Origin: Oscillospiraceae bacterium
GTDB lineage: Bacteria; Bacillota; Clostridia; Oscillospirales; Oscillospiraceae
Assembly: GCA_902795345.1 (NCBI GenBank)
Contig: CADBKO010000010.1
Span: 1-63,248 of the forward strand
Direction of reading: 5' to 3'
Length of the DNA stretch: 63,248 nt
How positions within the stretch are numbered: the stretch's first letter is position 1; every line of letters begins with the position of its first letter. Under the pieces are notes generated by a model, which saw nothing but the letters and a program-made list of their open reading frames with translations, ran no database searches and was not told the origin of the DNA. Positions 50,149-58,015 of this stretch are shown one piece after another. A program made the translations under genes and the position numbers.

Positions 50149-51096
50149 TTATTCCTCTCCGTCTTCTGTTTTCAGTTCTTCCGAAGTTTCCGCAAGCCCC
50201 TGATCCGGCTTAACGTCCCCATTCCCTTCCGCCTGAGCCTGGGCTTCCAGCGCCGGGACGATGATATATTTCTTGATGATGGGGTAGCAGGTGAATACGG
50301 TGCAGAACCAGCTGAAGGAATAGAAAAACAGCGGCAGCAGGATGATCGTCAGCAGAGGCGCCAGCAAAAAGGTTACGACCACGCATGCCAGCGTCACCGC
50401 GAAGCTCAGCACATTCCTTCCGAAGCCCAGGATCACGAACAGCCAGGCGTTCTTCAGGATCATGAACACATTCAGATTGACCGTGACGGCCATGAGATAG
50501 GTGTAATGCCGCATGAAAAGCCATATGACCAGGGCGATGCCGCAGACGACGGAGCGAATGACAGAGAGGGCATAACTCACATTTTTCCCCGCCTCCGCAT
50601 AGCCGCCGATCATCCCGCCGATGCAGAGGAACAGGACCAGGATATCCATGATGCCGAAGAAAAGGCCCTGCTTTGCGTTACTCCAGGCGCGGCTCCACAG
50701 ATCCGACATCCAGGCATGCTCTTCCCTCGCAAAATTGCGAAAGATATAGGTGAGTCCCATGGTGATGGGCCCATAGACCAGGACGGAGACGACCAGCAGC
50801 GGCACATTCAGGAAACGGGGAACGAAGCTGACAACATTGGCGATAAAGCCGACCCCGGCCAGCAGGATCACGCCCTCCCCGATCTCTTGCAGCTTTTCGG
50901 CATAGTAGCCGTTCAGCGCATAGAACACATAGAGCACCATGGGAAGGGTTATCAGGAAATACCATAGATTCAGGGTGAGGAACCGCCAGAATTTCCGGAA
51001 ATAAAGCTCGAAGAAGCGGAAAAATCCCTTTTTGACCGGCGCGTTATCCAGAAGGTCCGGCCGGTTTTTATATACATAGGGGCGGAATAAGCTCAT
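50149..51096 (-). CDS. DUF624 (YesL-like) membrane protein
   Basis: A 315-residue polytopic protein with about six membrane segments. FFELYFRKFWRFLTLNLWYFLITLPM and the GPITMGLTYIFRNFAREEHAWMSDLWSRAWSNAKQG block match the DUF624/YesL pattern. The C-terminal tail is acidic (EGNGDVKPDQGLAETSEELKTEDGEE). YesL-like proteins often occur with carbohydrate ABC systems, but none is adjacent here. It follows xerD by 29 nt and is probably in the same operon. Confidence 0.82.
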   Translation of the reverse strand: MSLFRPYVYKNRPDLLDNAPVKKGFFRFFELYFRKFWRFLTLNLWYFLITLPMVLYVFYALNGYYAEKLQEIGEGVILLAGVGFIANVVSFVPRFLNVPLLVVSVLVYGPITMGLTYIFRNFAREEHAWMSDLWSRAWSNAKQGLFFGIMDILVLFLCIGGMIGGYAEAGKNVSYALSVIRSVVCGIALVIWLFMRHYTYLMAVTVNLNVFMILKNAWLFVILGFGRNVLSFAVTLACVVVTFLLAPLLTIILLPLFFYSFSWFCTVFTCYPIIKKYIIVPALEAQAQAEGNGDVKPDQGLAETSEELKTEDGEE

Positions 51097-51125
51097 GGAT
51101 AAAGGCTCCTTGTCGCGGTAAAGGT

Positions 51126-52019
51126 TCAGGCGCGGGGGTGGGCCTTCTGATAAACCTCCGTCAGATGATCCTGAACCACCTTGGTATAGATCTGCGTGGT
51201 AGACAGATCGGCATGCCCCAGCATTTCCTGTATATCCTTCAGATTCGCGCCGTTGACAAGCAGATGGGCGGCGAAGGAATGGCGCAGCGTATGGGGCGTG
51301 ATTTCCTTTTCGATGCCGGCCTTCTTCTGATAGGTCTTGACGATCTTCCAGAAGCCCTGGCGGGACATGCGGCTGCCGCCCAGATTTACGAAGAGCGCAG
51401 GCTCATTCACTTCTTCCACCATGGCGGGACGCACATCCTCCAGATAATCCCGAAGTGCTTTCACCGCCACCTTATACATGGGGATGACCCGTTCCTTCTC
51501 CCCATTATGACAGCGCACAAAGCCGACGGAGAGATTCACGTCTTCCATATTGAGACCTATGAGTTCCGAAACCCGGATGCCGGTAGCATAGAGCAGCTCC
51601 AGCATAGCCTTGTCCCGTATCCCCTTCGCGTCGTGAACATCCGGCTGTTCCAGAAACAGCTCCACTTCGCTGCTGCTGAGGACCTGGGGCAGCTTTCGTT
51701 TCTGCCGGTCCATGGTGACGTGGCGGGCCGGATTGTCCTTCAGCTTTCGTTTGTCGATCAGATGGGCGAAATAGCAGCGCAGAGTCGCGCTGCACCGCTG
51801 CACGGTGGATTGGGATTTTCCGGAGGCGCGCAGAAAGCGGTAATACGCAGATATGTCCTCCTCGCCGGCCTGCTGCAAAGGCTTGTCCTGGGTGGATTGG
51901 AGCCAGTCTCCAAATTGTCGGAGGTCCCGCAGATAACTGCTCAGCGTGTTGGAGGAAGCGTTCTTTTCTTTCTTTAAATAGCCTTCAAATTCCCGAAGAG
52001 ATTTTTCCAGATCGGTCAT
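51126..52019 (-). CDS. xerD: Tyrosine recombinase XerD
   Basis: A 297-residue site-specific recombinase for resolving chromosome dimers with XerC at dif. The N-terminal SAM-like domain reads EGYLKKEKNASSNTLSSYLRDLRQF. The catalytic residues are Arg in LYATGIRVSELIG, HTLRHSFAAHLL (HxxR), then GHADLSTTQIYTKV (His and Tyr nucleophile). ATG at 52019 has GGAGGAAG upstream. Context downstream of a SpoIIM-like gene recalls the spoIIM-xerD neighbourhood of Bacilli. Confidence 0.93.
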   Translation of the reverse strand: MTDLEKSLREFEGYLKKEKNASSNTLSSYLRDLRQFGDWLQSTQDKPLQQAGEEDISAYYRFLRASGKSQSTVQRCSATLRCYFAHLIDKRKLKDNPARHVTMDRQKRKLPQVLSSSEVELFLEQPDVHDAKGIRDKAMLELLYATGIRVSELIGLNMEDVNLSVGFVRCHNGEKERVIPMYKVAVKALRDYLEDVRPAMVEEVNEPALFVNLGGSRMSRQGFWKIVKTYQKKAGIEKEITPHTLRHSFAAHLLVNGANLKDIQEMLGHADLSTTQIYTKVVQDHLTEVYQKAHPRA

Positions 52020-52039
52020 TGCTTCCTCCTTTCCCGAAA

Positions 52040-52564
52040 TTACATGCTCAGAATAAAACAGGCCATCGCAAATGCGGCCATCAGGATCACCAGCAGCGCG
52101 CACGCTGCCCGCAAGGCATCATATCCGTAATCCGGCGAAATCATGCCGGAAAAGGCTATCTGTTTTCTCAAGAGCGAAGACTTGCGCAGCATGAAGCTGC
52201 CAAGGGATAAAAGACAAAACCCGTAAAGTGCGAAAAACGCGGACATCACATAAGGGTGATAATGCGCATGCAGCGAAAGCAAAACATGAAATCCGCCGAC
52301 AAAACCGGCAATACCCAGCAGCCCGCATATGAAAGGACATCCGGACGCGGAAGATCCCGCCAGAAGCAAAAGCAGGGGGAAAATAAGAAACACTGCCGGC
52401 AATATCAGAAACGGACCCTTTAAAACCAGGGAGACTAAAGCATTTTTAACGCTGGATATGGCTGACTCCGAAAGCCGCATCAGCGTCATGGCTCCGCTCA
52501 TGGCGCCGAAAGAAAAGAATACGGCGCAAATCAGCAAACGCCTCTGCGCCAACTTATGCTCCAT
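52040..52564 (-). CDS. Membrane protein, possible divergent SpoIIM
   Basis: A 174-residue protein with about five hydrophobic helices, beginning MEHKLAQRRLLICAVFFSFGAMSGA. The GFHVLLSLHAHYHPYVM region and ISPDYGYDALRAACALLVILMAAFAMACF end are distinctive. Size, topology and position just before xerD suggest a divergent SpoIIM (engulfment) protein, but similarity is weak and this is mostly contextual. ATG at 52564 has GGAGG upstream. The 283-bp region upstream of it holds its promoter and no other gene. Confidence 0.55.
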   Translation of the reverse strand: MEHKLAQRRLLICAVFFSFGAMSGAMTLMRLSESAISSVKNALVSLVLKGPFLILPAVFLIFPLLLLLAGSSASGCPFICGLLGIAGFVGGFHVLLSLHAHYHPYVMSAFFALYGFCLLSLGSFMLRKSSLLRKQIAFSGMISPDYGYDALRAACALLVILMAAFAMACFILSM

Positions 52565-52625
52565 ATTTGCCTCCGCCGCACTCCGATGGGAAGGCAAACA
52601 AAAACGCCTTACCGGCTCGGATAGA

Positions 52626-52654
52626 ATAATATTACAGGCTCGCTCATGATTCAA
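52626..52654 (-). promoter_or_regulatory. Promoter of the SpoIIM-like/xerD unit
   Basis: On the minus strand, TTGAAT (52654-52649), 17-nt spacer, TATTAT (52631-52626). Confidence 0.6.
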
Positions 52655-52847
52655 GGGATTCTTGGGAAAAACCGAAAATTTGTGCATTATGCATAAGCAT
52701 TATGTCTACTGTATTATGTTTACTTCGAATCCGGATGATACTCCGTCTTCCGAAAATGCCTTGAATTCCAATGGTTTTTCCGTCAGCTTGTGTTTCGTTA
52801 TTTGCAGAGGCACAATATCTAGTGATACTATGCTGCAATATGTAAAC

Positions 52848-53270
52848 TCATCTCCGCAGAGGCGTTCTGCGTCTGCTTTTCCAGCGCATCCGCTCCTTTT
52901 TCGAGCTCCTTCCGCCTAGCGCGAGCCTCACTAGCGCCGGCAATACCAGGCACAGGGAATACACGGCGCTTCTCACCGGCTCCCGATCCTGCGTCGGAGA
53001 AAGGAAAGCTACAAGAAGTAGAAGGATTGCCGGTATCCCGCAGGGAAGCAGCCTATAAATCCCCTTCTCCCCTTTTGACTCAATCAGCTGCGCGAGGACT
53101 CCCGTCAGCAGGCATACTGCTATCAATCCGAAATGCAACCACTCCGTTTTTACGATCCCCTTCTGCATCATGATCGCCATGATGCCCAGCAGCACAAACA
53201 GAACGCCGATCGCCGCCATCGTGTTTTTCAGGATCCTGAAACCCAGGCTTTGTTTGATTCGTTTAGACAT
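52848..53270 (-). CDS. Small membrane protein of unknown function
   Basis: A 140-residue protein with four predicted helices: GVLFVLLGIMAIMM, FGLIAVCLLTGVLAQLI, GIPAILLLLVAFL and SLCLVLPALVRLAL. A very basic C-terminal tail (GRSSKKERMRWKSRRRTPLRR) follows. The SD GGAGG lies in the 3' arm of the yajC terminator hairpin, 7 nt before the ATG, so read-through transcripts would hide it. No family is recognised. Confidence 0.7.
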   Translation of the reverse strand: MSKRIKQSLGFRILKNTMAAIGVLFVLLGIMAIMMQKGIVKTEWLHFGLIAVCLLTGVLAQLIESKGEKGIYRLLPCGIPAILLLLVAFLSPTQDREPVRSAVYSLCLVLPALVRLALGGRSSKKERMRWKSRRRTPLRR

Positions 53271-53276
53271 AAAAAT

Positions 53277-53313
53277 ACCTCCGCATATCCTCGTTCCAAG
53301 GATATGCGGAGGT
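53277..53313 (-). terminator. Terminator of tgt-yajC that contains the next gene's ribosome site
   Basis: Perfect 15-bp arms (53277-53291, 53299-53313) with a 7-nt loop. On the minus strand the stem is followed by TATTTTTATG, the ATG being the start of the next gene. Confidence 0.8.
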
Positions 53314-53329
53314 CGTCCGTTTTTATGCT

Positions 53330-53611
53330 TCAGCCCTGAGTATCTACCCCGGTGGTAGAGATGGCCCAGCGCATGATCTGCAGCCGCACCCGATCTTCTC
53401 CGGTCTCAAAGGTAATCATATCGTCCTTGATGCTGACGATCTTGCCCACGATACCGCCGATGGTGGTGATCTGATCCCCGACCTGCAGATTGGTACGCAT
53501 TTCCTGCAGCTTCTTTTTCTTCTTGTTCTCAGGACGGATCAGGAAGAAATAAAACACCGCAAACAGCAGGACGATCATAATAATGCCGCTGTAATTACCC
53601 AAACCTTCCAT
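53330..53611 (-). CDS. yajC: Preprotein translocase subunit YajC
   Basis: A 93-residue accessory of SecDF/YidC. One transmembrane helix (IIMIVLLFAVFYFFLIRPENKKKKKLQEM) is followed by the typical LQVGDQITTIGGIVGKIVSIKDDMITFETGEDRVRL. GGAGGG precedes the ATG. It follows tgt by 52 nt, the usual tgt-yajC order; secDF is not next. Confidence 0.96.
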   Translation of the reverse strand: MEGLGNYSGIIMIVLLFAVFYFFLIRPENKKKKKLQEMRTNLQVGDQITTIGGIVGKIVSIKDDMITFETGEDRVRLQIMRWAISTTGVDTQG

Positions 53612-53663
53612 TAAAAACCCTCCAGTTTTTGATACTTGATTATATAATCGTGCCGGTGCAAAG

Positions 53664-54794
53664 TCAATCCTTTTCTCTTTGCCGGTAAAACTCCCGGCGA
53701 AATTCTTCGAAACGGCCCTCCTCCAGCGATTGGCGGATTTCCTCCATCAGATGGTTGTAGTACCACAGGTTGTGGAGAACGCCGAAGCGAAGCGCCATGA
53801 TTTCTTCCGCTTTGAACAGATGGCGGATGTAGGCTCGGGAATACCGGCGGCAGACCGGGCAATCGCAGCCTTCTTCCAGGGGACGATCGTCCCTGGCGTA
53901 TTTCTCATTTTTCAGGTTCATAGTCCCGCCGTGGGTGAATATCTTTGCATGACGCCCGTTTCTGGCGGGCATGACGCAGTCGAAAAAGTCGATGCCCCGG
54001 GCAACGCCCTCCACGATGTTCTCCGGCGTCCCCACGCCCATGAGATAGCGGGGCTTGTCCTCCGGCATTGCAGGCACCAGGTAATCCAGGGTCTCGTACA
54101 TCTCCTCCGTACTCTCCCCCACTGCCAGGCCACCCACAGCGTAGCCAGGCAGGTCCAGCTCCGCGATCTTCGCCATATGGTTCAGCCGCAGCTCCCTGTC
54201 GATGCCGCCCTGGTTGATCCCGAAAAGCTGCTGGCCCCGGTTGACGGTATCCTCCCGCTCGTTGAGCAGATTCAGTTCATCCCGGCAGCGCACGAGCCAG
54301 CGATAGGTCCGCTCACAGGAATCCGCGATGTATTCCCTTGGAGACGGGATCTTCATACATTCGTCGAAGGCCATGGCAATATCGGAGCCAAGGCCGGACT
54401 GGACGCGGATGCTGTCCTCCGGGGACATGAAGATCTTGGCTCCGTCGATGTGGGAGCGGAAGGAAACGCCTTCCTCCGTGATCTTCCGCAGGGACGCCAG
54501 GGAGAAGATCTGAAAGCCGCCGCTGTCCGTCAGAATGGGTCGATGCCAGTCCATAAAACCGTGGAGACCCCCCAGGGACTTTACGATCTCTTCACCGGGA
54601 CGGAGATGCAGATGGTAGGTGTTGCAGAGGGCCACGCGGCAGTCCAGGCGTTCCAGGTCTTCGCTGTTCAGACCGCCTTTGATGGCCGCCTGGGTCGCAA
54701 CATTCATGAAAACCGGGGTTTCCACAATGCCATGGGCCGTCTCGAACCTGCCCCGGCGGGCGCGCCCTTCCTTTCGGATCACCGTAAATGCCAT
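53664..54794 (-). CDS. tgt: tRNA-guanine transglycosylase
   Basis: Exchanges guanine 34 for preQ1 in tRNAs with GUN anticodons, in queuosine synthesis. The 376-residue protein has TPVFMNVATQAAIKGG, ILTDSGGFQIFSLA (catalytic Asp), FINQGG-type FGINQGGIDRELR, GYAVGGLAVGE, FDCVMPARNGRHAKIFTHGG and the zinc site CDCPVCRRYSRAYIRHLF. ATG at 54794 gives the standard length; the frame extends further without support. It is followed by yajC. Confidence 0.97.
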   Translation of the reverse strand: MAFTVIRKEGRARRGRFETAHGIVETPVFMNVATQAAIKGGLNSEDLERLDCRVALCNTYHLHLRPGEEIVKSLGGLHGFMDWHRPILTDSGGFQIFSLASLRKITEEGVSFRSHIDGAKIFMSPEDSIRVQSGLGSDIAMAFDECMKIPSPREYIADSCERTYRWLVRCRDELNLLNEREDTVNRGQQLFGINQGGIDRELRLNHMAKIAELDLPGYAVGGLAVGESTEEMYETLDYLVPAMPEDKPRYLMGVGTPENIVEGVARGIDFFDCVMPARNGRHAKIFTHGGTMNLKNEKYARDDRPLEEGCDCPVCRRYSRAYIRHLFKAEEIMALRFGVLHNLWYYNHLMEEIRQSLEEGRFEEFRREFYRQREKD

Positions 54795-54863
54795 GCCGTT
54801 CCCTCTCTCTTTCCGTGATACAAGGCACATTGTAGCAAAAGCTCGTCCCCTTTGCAAGGGCGG

Positions 54864-54891
54864 AAACGCCGCAGGTCTCCCTGCGGTGTTT
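54864..54891 (-). terminator. Terminator after the DUF11 gene
   Basis: A 12-bp stem with one wobble (aaacgccgcagg/cctgcggtgttt) and 4-nt loop, ending in T's on both strands. Confidence 0.65.
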
Positions 54892-54902
54892 ATTCGATTT
54901 CT

Positions 54903-55754
54903 TCAGATCGTACCGCTCACGGTCAGCGTGGCCACGCCGGGGCTCCGGGTCCACAGTCCGCTTGCAGGGTCCTGGGTAAAGGCCGCCGCAGGGACCGTGA
55001 TGACCCCCGGATTCGTCGTAAACACGCCTGTCGCCCCGTCATAGGAGAACTGGGTCGAGCTCAGCGTGCTGCCGTTCAGGGTGGCGGTGAGGCTGCCCAG
55101 GACCGGCGTGAAGGTGTCCCTCACGGTGACGTTATCCGCTGCTTCCGCCGCCTTAGCGCCGTTGTTGGTGATCACGAAGGTATAGGAGATCTCCCCGCTC
55201 TGCCGCACGGTGGCGGGGGCGATCGCCTTGGCGATGCTCAATTCCGCCGCACACTCCGGCAAGGTCTCAGCCGTTGCGGTCAGTGCTTCCGGCAGCGCGG
55301 CGCCGGTCAGGGTCACGGTGTTCAGCACATGTCCCTCGGAACAGGGCGGCGCATATTCGTTCGCCCTTGCGGTATAGAGGATCATCACATTTCCCCCTGC
55401 AGGCACGGTTATCCCCGTCACGCTCAAAGGAGGTCCCGCGACGACCGCCGGAGCAGGCTGAAGCGCGCCGTTCACAAAGTATTGCAGGGACCCGGTCTGA
55501 TAGTCCAGCGGTACCAGGCTCCCCGTATCATAGGCGTAAGCGCCAAGGTCGTCCGTCAGCGTCAGGCCGCTGTAATCCGTCCCGCCGGTGTTCACGACGC
55601 TCACCGCATAGGTGATGCTTCCACCCGGCGTATAGCTTTCCGCGACCGCCGTTTTCGTCATTTGCAGGCTGTCCACGATCTCGCCCGTGACCAGGTTGGA
55701 AACCGCGGTCAGCCCATTATAGGAAAGGGTCGCATAATTATTGAAAGTTGCCAT
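54903..55754 (-). CDS. DUF11 repeat protein, possible spore-surface component
   Basis: A 283-residue Thr/Val/Gly-rich beta-sandwich protein with two DUF11-type repeats: KTAVAESYTPGGSITYAVSVVNTGGTDYSGLTLTDDLG and KAIAPATVRQSGEISYTFVITNNGAKAA. These share the N-x-G and D-x-L/F signatures. It starts MATFNNYATLSYNG and has no signal peptide, as usual for the clostridial cytosolic DUF11 proteins. A sigma-K-like promoter upstream suggests mother-cell expression and a place on the spore. That role is inference. CAGGAG lies 7 nt before the start. Confidence 0.8.
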   Translation of the reverse strand: MATFNNYATLSYNGLTAVSNLVTGEIVDSLQMTKTAVAESYTPGGSITYAVSVVNTGGTDYSGLTLTDDLGAYAYDTGSLVPLDYQTGSLQYFVNGALQPAPAVVAGPPLSVTGITVPAGGNVMILYTARANEYAPPCSEGHVLNTVTLTGAALPEALTATAETLPECAAELSIAKAIAPATVRQSGEISYTFVITNNGAKAAEAADNVTVRDTFTPVLGSLTATLNGSTLSSTQFSYDGATGVFTTNPGVITVPAAAFTQDPASGLWTRSPGVATLTVSGTI

Positions 55755-55794
55755 GGTTCTACTCCTGTCAGGATTGGAGCTCTCGGGCTCCGAG

Positions 55795-55823
55795 CCATAC
55801 TATGCTTCCCCGTCCGGACCCGT
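55795..55823 (-). promoter_or_regulatory. Sigma-K-like promoter of the DUF11 gene
   Basis: On the minus strand, AC (55823-55822), 17-nt spacer, CATAGTATG (55804-55796). The pattern fits AC-N17-CATAnnnTA except for the final base. The motif is short, so chance occurrence is possible. Confidence 0.35.
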
Positions 55824-55841
55824 GCAGCGGGCCGAATCCGA

Positions 55842-55870
55842 TTGACTTCCACATAGAAACAGGGTAGAAT
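55842..55870 (+). promoter_or_regulatory. Promoter of the alarmone synthetase gene
   Basis: TTGACT (55842-55847), 17-nt spacer, TAGAAT (55865-55870), 24 nt before the start codon. Confidence 0.65.
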
Positions 55871-55894
55871 AGTTTTGAAGGGAGGTGCAGCGCA

Positions 55895-56647
55895 ATGTCC
55901 AAAAACAGGGAAGACAGCTTCCTTTCCGACAGCATGCAGGAGCTGCTTGGTCCCGGCATCGGGAAGATCTCCTTAGAGCGGATGCAAGAATTAAACAAGC
56001 TCATGTCCTATTATCGCTGCGCGATGATGGAGGTCGTCACCAAGTTCAACGTCCTGAACGAGCAATTCTCCCTGCAATTTGACCGCAACCCCATCACCGG
56101 CATCAAGAGCCGCCTCAAGACGCTGCCCAGCATCCTGGAAAAGCTGGAACGGCGCGGTCATCCCTTCACGCTGGAATCCATTGAGGAAAACCTGAACGAT
56201 GTGGCGGGCGTTCGGGTGATCTGCTCCTTCCGGGAGGATGTGCGCATGCTTTCGGAAGCTCTGATGCAGCAGGACGACATCATCCTTCTGGAGCGGAAGG
56301 ATTACATCCGCAACCCGAAGCCAAACGGCTACCGGAGCCTTCACATGATCGTATCGGTCCCCATTTTCCTCGCCCACGAGAAAAAATACATGCGTGTGGA
56401 GATCCAGCTTCGGACGCTGGCTATGGATTTTTGGGCCACCCTGGAGCACCAGCTGCGCTATAAAAAGGACTTTGACCTCGCAGACAGCATGGAGCGTGAG
56501 CTTTTCACCTGCGCGCACCTCAGTGCGGAGCTGGACGAGCGGATGGACGGGCTGCGTCAGCTGATGCAGCAGCGAAACGAGTCCGGCGGCACCCTCCCCT
56601 CAGAAAAGCCCATCCGATGGACGGATCAGAGCCACAATCTTCGATAG
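55895..56647 (+). CDS. relQ: Small alarmone synthetase (RelQ/SasB type)
   Basis: A 250-residue single-domain (p)ppGpp synthetase. Key segments are RNPITGIKSRLKTLPSILEKLERRG, NDVAGVRVICSF (catalytic Asp-x-x-G-x-R), KPNGYRSLHMIVSVPIF (substrate binding) and VEIQLRTLAMDFWATLEHQLRYK (Glu and H). No hydrolase (HD), TGS or ACT domain is present, so it is a synthetase only. GGGAGG precedes the ATG. It is monocistronic. Confidence 0.93.
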   Translation: MSKNREDSFLSDSMQELLGPGIGKISLERMQELNKLMSYYRCAMMEVVTKFNVLNEQFSLQFDRNPITGIKSRLKTLPSILEKLERRGHPFTLESIEENLNDVAGVRVICSFREDVRMLSEALMQQDDIILLERKDYIRNPKPNGYRSLHMIVSVPIFLAHEKKYMRVEIQLRTLAMDFWATLEHQLRYKKDFDLADSMERELFTCAHLSAELDERMDGLRQLMQQRNESGGTLPSEKPIRWTDQSHNLR

Positions 56648-56655
56648 AACCGCAG

Positions 56656-56693
56656 AGTCCGGGGATGCCGACGGCGTCCCCGGACTGATTTTG
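56656..56693 (+). terminator. Terminator of relQ
   Basis: A 14-bp stem with one wobble, a 3-nt loop and a gattttgat tail. Confidence 0.7.
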
Positions 56694-56694
56694 A

Positions 56695-56728
56695 TAAAAA
56701 ACAGCCGCAAGCGCTTGCTTGCGGCTGT
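56695..56728 (-). terminator. Terminator of tRNA-Gln
   Basis: On the minus strand, a perfect 11-bp stem (acagccgcaag) followed by TTTTTT. Confidence 0.88.
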
Positions 56729-56729
56729 C

Positions 56730-56803
56730 TGGCAGCGGGAGAAGGATTTGAACCCTCACATACGGAGTCAGAGTCCGCTGTGCTACCCTTACACAATCCC
56801 GCT
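56730..56803 (-). tRNA. tRNA-Gln (CTG)
   Basis: A 74-nt tRNA on the minus strand: acceptor agcggga/tcccgct, anticodon loop CTCTGAC (anticodon CTG), T-arm agggttcaaatcct and encoded CCA. It reads CAG codons. It has its own promoter and terminator. Confidence 0.93.
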
Positions 56804-56829
56804 ATGTCGCCCTCTGGCGAACATTCGTA

Positions 56830-56857
56830 ATTATACCCGTTTTTCTTCTTTTGTCAA
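56830..56857 (-). promoter_or_regulatory. Promoter of tRNA-Gln
   Basis: On the minus strand, TTGACA (56857-56852), 16-nt spacer, TATAAT (56835-56830). A near-consensus stable-RNA promoter. Confidence 0.8.
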
Positions 56858-56903
56858 GGACTTTTTACGATTTCAGTTATTATGCCTTTGTTTTGTGAAA
56901 CTC

Positions 56904-56932
56904 TTGCAATATCCCCCTCTATTTGCTATCAT
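56904..56932 (+). promoter_or_regulatory. Promoter of the SDR gene
   Basis: TTGCAA (56904-56909), 17-nt spacer, TATCAT (56927-56932). Confidence 0.55.
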
Positions 56933-56968
56933 GATTACAGCAAAATATACAAGGAAAGAGGGATTATC

Positions 56969-57949
56969 ATGATTCGTGATTTCAAAGACAAGGTCGCATT
57001 CATCACCGGCAGCGCCAGCGGTATCGGCAGCGGCATCGCCCACGCCTGTGCCAAGCACGGTATGAAGGTCTGCATCGTGGATAAGCGGGAGGATGCGCTT
57101 CAGGAAGCCATGAAATGGTATAAGGAGCGCGGCTACGACGCCACCGCGATCCCCCTGGACGTGACGGACCGGGAAGCGTATGCCAAGGCGGCAGATAAGG
57201 CGGAAGAAGTCTATGGCAAGATCCACCTTCTGGTGAACAACGCCGGTGTGTCCGCCGGCCGCAACGCCTGGGATTCCACCTGGAACGACTGGGATTTCAT
57301 CATGAGCATCAACTGCATGGGCGTGGTCAACGGCATCAAGACCATCGTTCCCCGGATGCTGAAACACGGTGAGGAAGCCCATGTGGTCTCCACCTCCTCC
57401 ACCGGCGGCGTCTTTGCCGTAGATGGCTGTGCGCTCTACAACACCACCAAGTTTTTCGTCAGCGGTCTGATGGAATGCTGCGCCGCCGACCTGCAGGGCA
57501 CCAATGTGGGGGCCAGCGTCCTCTATCCGGGACCCACCAACAGCCAGCTGGGTATCAGCTCCGCCGCCGTCCGCCCCGACGCTCTGAAGAACAAGGGCGA
57601 AATCCCCTTTGCTCCCCCTCCCCGCAAGGAAGGCGAAGAGGCCCCCAAAATGCCCGCTTTCCCTGACTTCACCAACATCTTCATGACCCCCGACGAGCTG
57701 GGCGAGCGCGTCATCATGGGCGTTCAGCGGGGCGACATCTTCATCTGGACCCATCCAGAATTCAAGGCCGGCGCCCAGTGCCGCAACGACGCCCAGATCC
57801 GGGCGATCCCCGATGAACCGCTGACCGCCAAGCGGAAGGAACGTGCCGAGGCGCTGAAATTCTTCGGCAGCCTCACCTACAACCCCGTTTACGAGAAGCA
57901 GACCACGCCGCCGGGACTCAAGGAAGACTGGGACCGCAGCAAAGAATAA
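56969..57949 (+). CDS. Short-chain dehydrogenase/reductase
   Basis: A 326-residue classical SDR with a long C-terminal extension. VAFITGSASGIGSGIAHACAKHG binds NAD(P), LVNNAGVS follows, and the catalytic pair is VSTSSTGG with YNTTKFF (YxxxK). The extension (residues about 220-326, EIPFAPPPRKEGEEAPKMPAFPDFTN) is Pro-rich. AAAGAGGG precedes ATG 56969; an upstream in-frame start would lie before the promoter. It is monocistronic and the substrate is unknown. Confidence 0.92.
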   Translation: MIRDFKDKVAFITGSASGIGSGIAHACAKHGMKVCIVDKREDALQEAMKWYKERGYDATAIPLDVTDREAYAKAADKAEEVYGKIHLLVNNAGVSAGRNAWDSTWNDWDFIMSINCMGVVNGIKTIVPRMLKHGEEAHVVSTSSTGGVFAVDGCALYNTTKFFVSGLMECCAADLQGTNVGASVLYPGPTNSQLGISSAAVRPDALKNKGEIPFAPPPRKEGEEAPKMPAFPDFTNIFMTPDELGERVIMGVQRGDIFIWTHPEFKAGAQCRNDAQIRAIPDEPLTAKRKERAEALKFFGSLTYNPVYEKQTTPPGLKEDWDRSKE

Positions 57950-57962
57950 AGCAAATATGCGT

Positions 57963-57991
57963 AAGGCCGCCGGGATCATCCCGGCGGCCTT
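57963..57991. terminator. Terminator between SDR and HerA-like genes
   Basis: A perfect 13-bp stem (aaggccgccggga), 3-nt loop, between convergent genes. Confidence 0.8.
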
Positions 57992-58015
57992 ATTACTATG
58001 TCTTAACTATATCTT

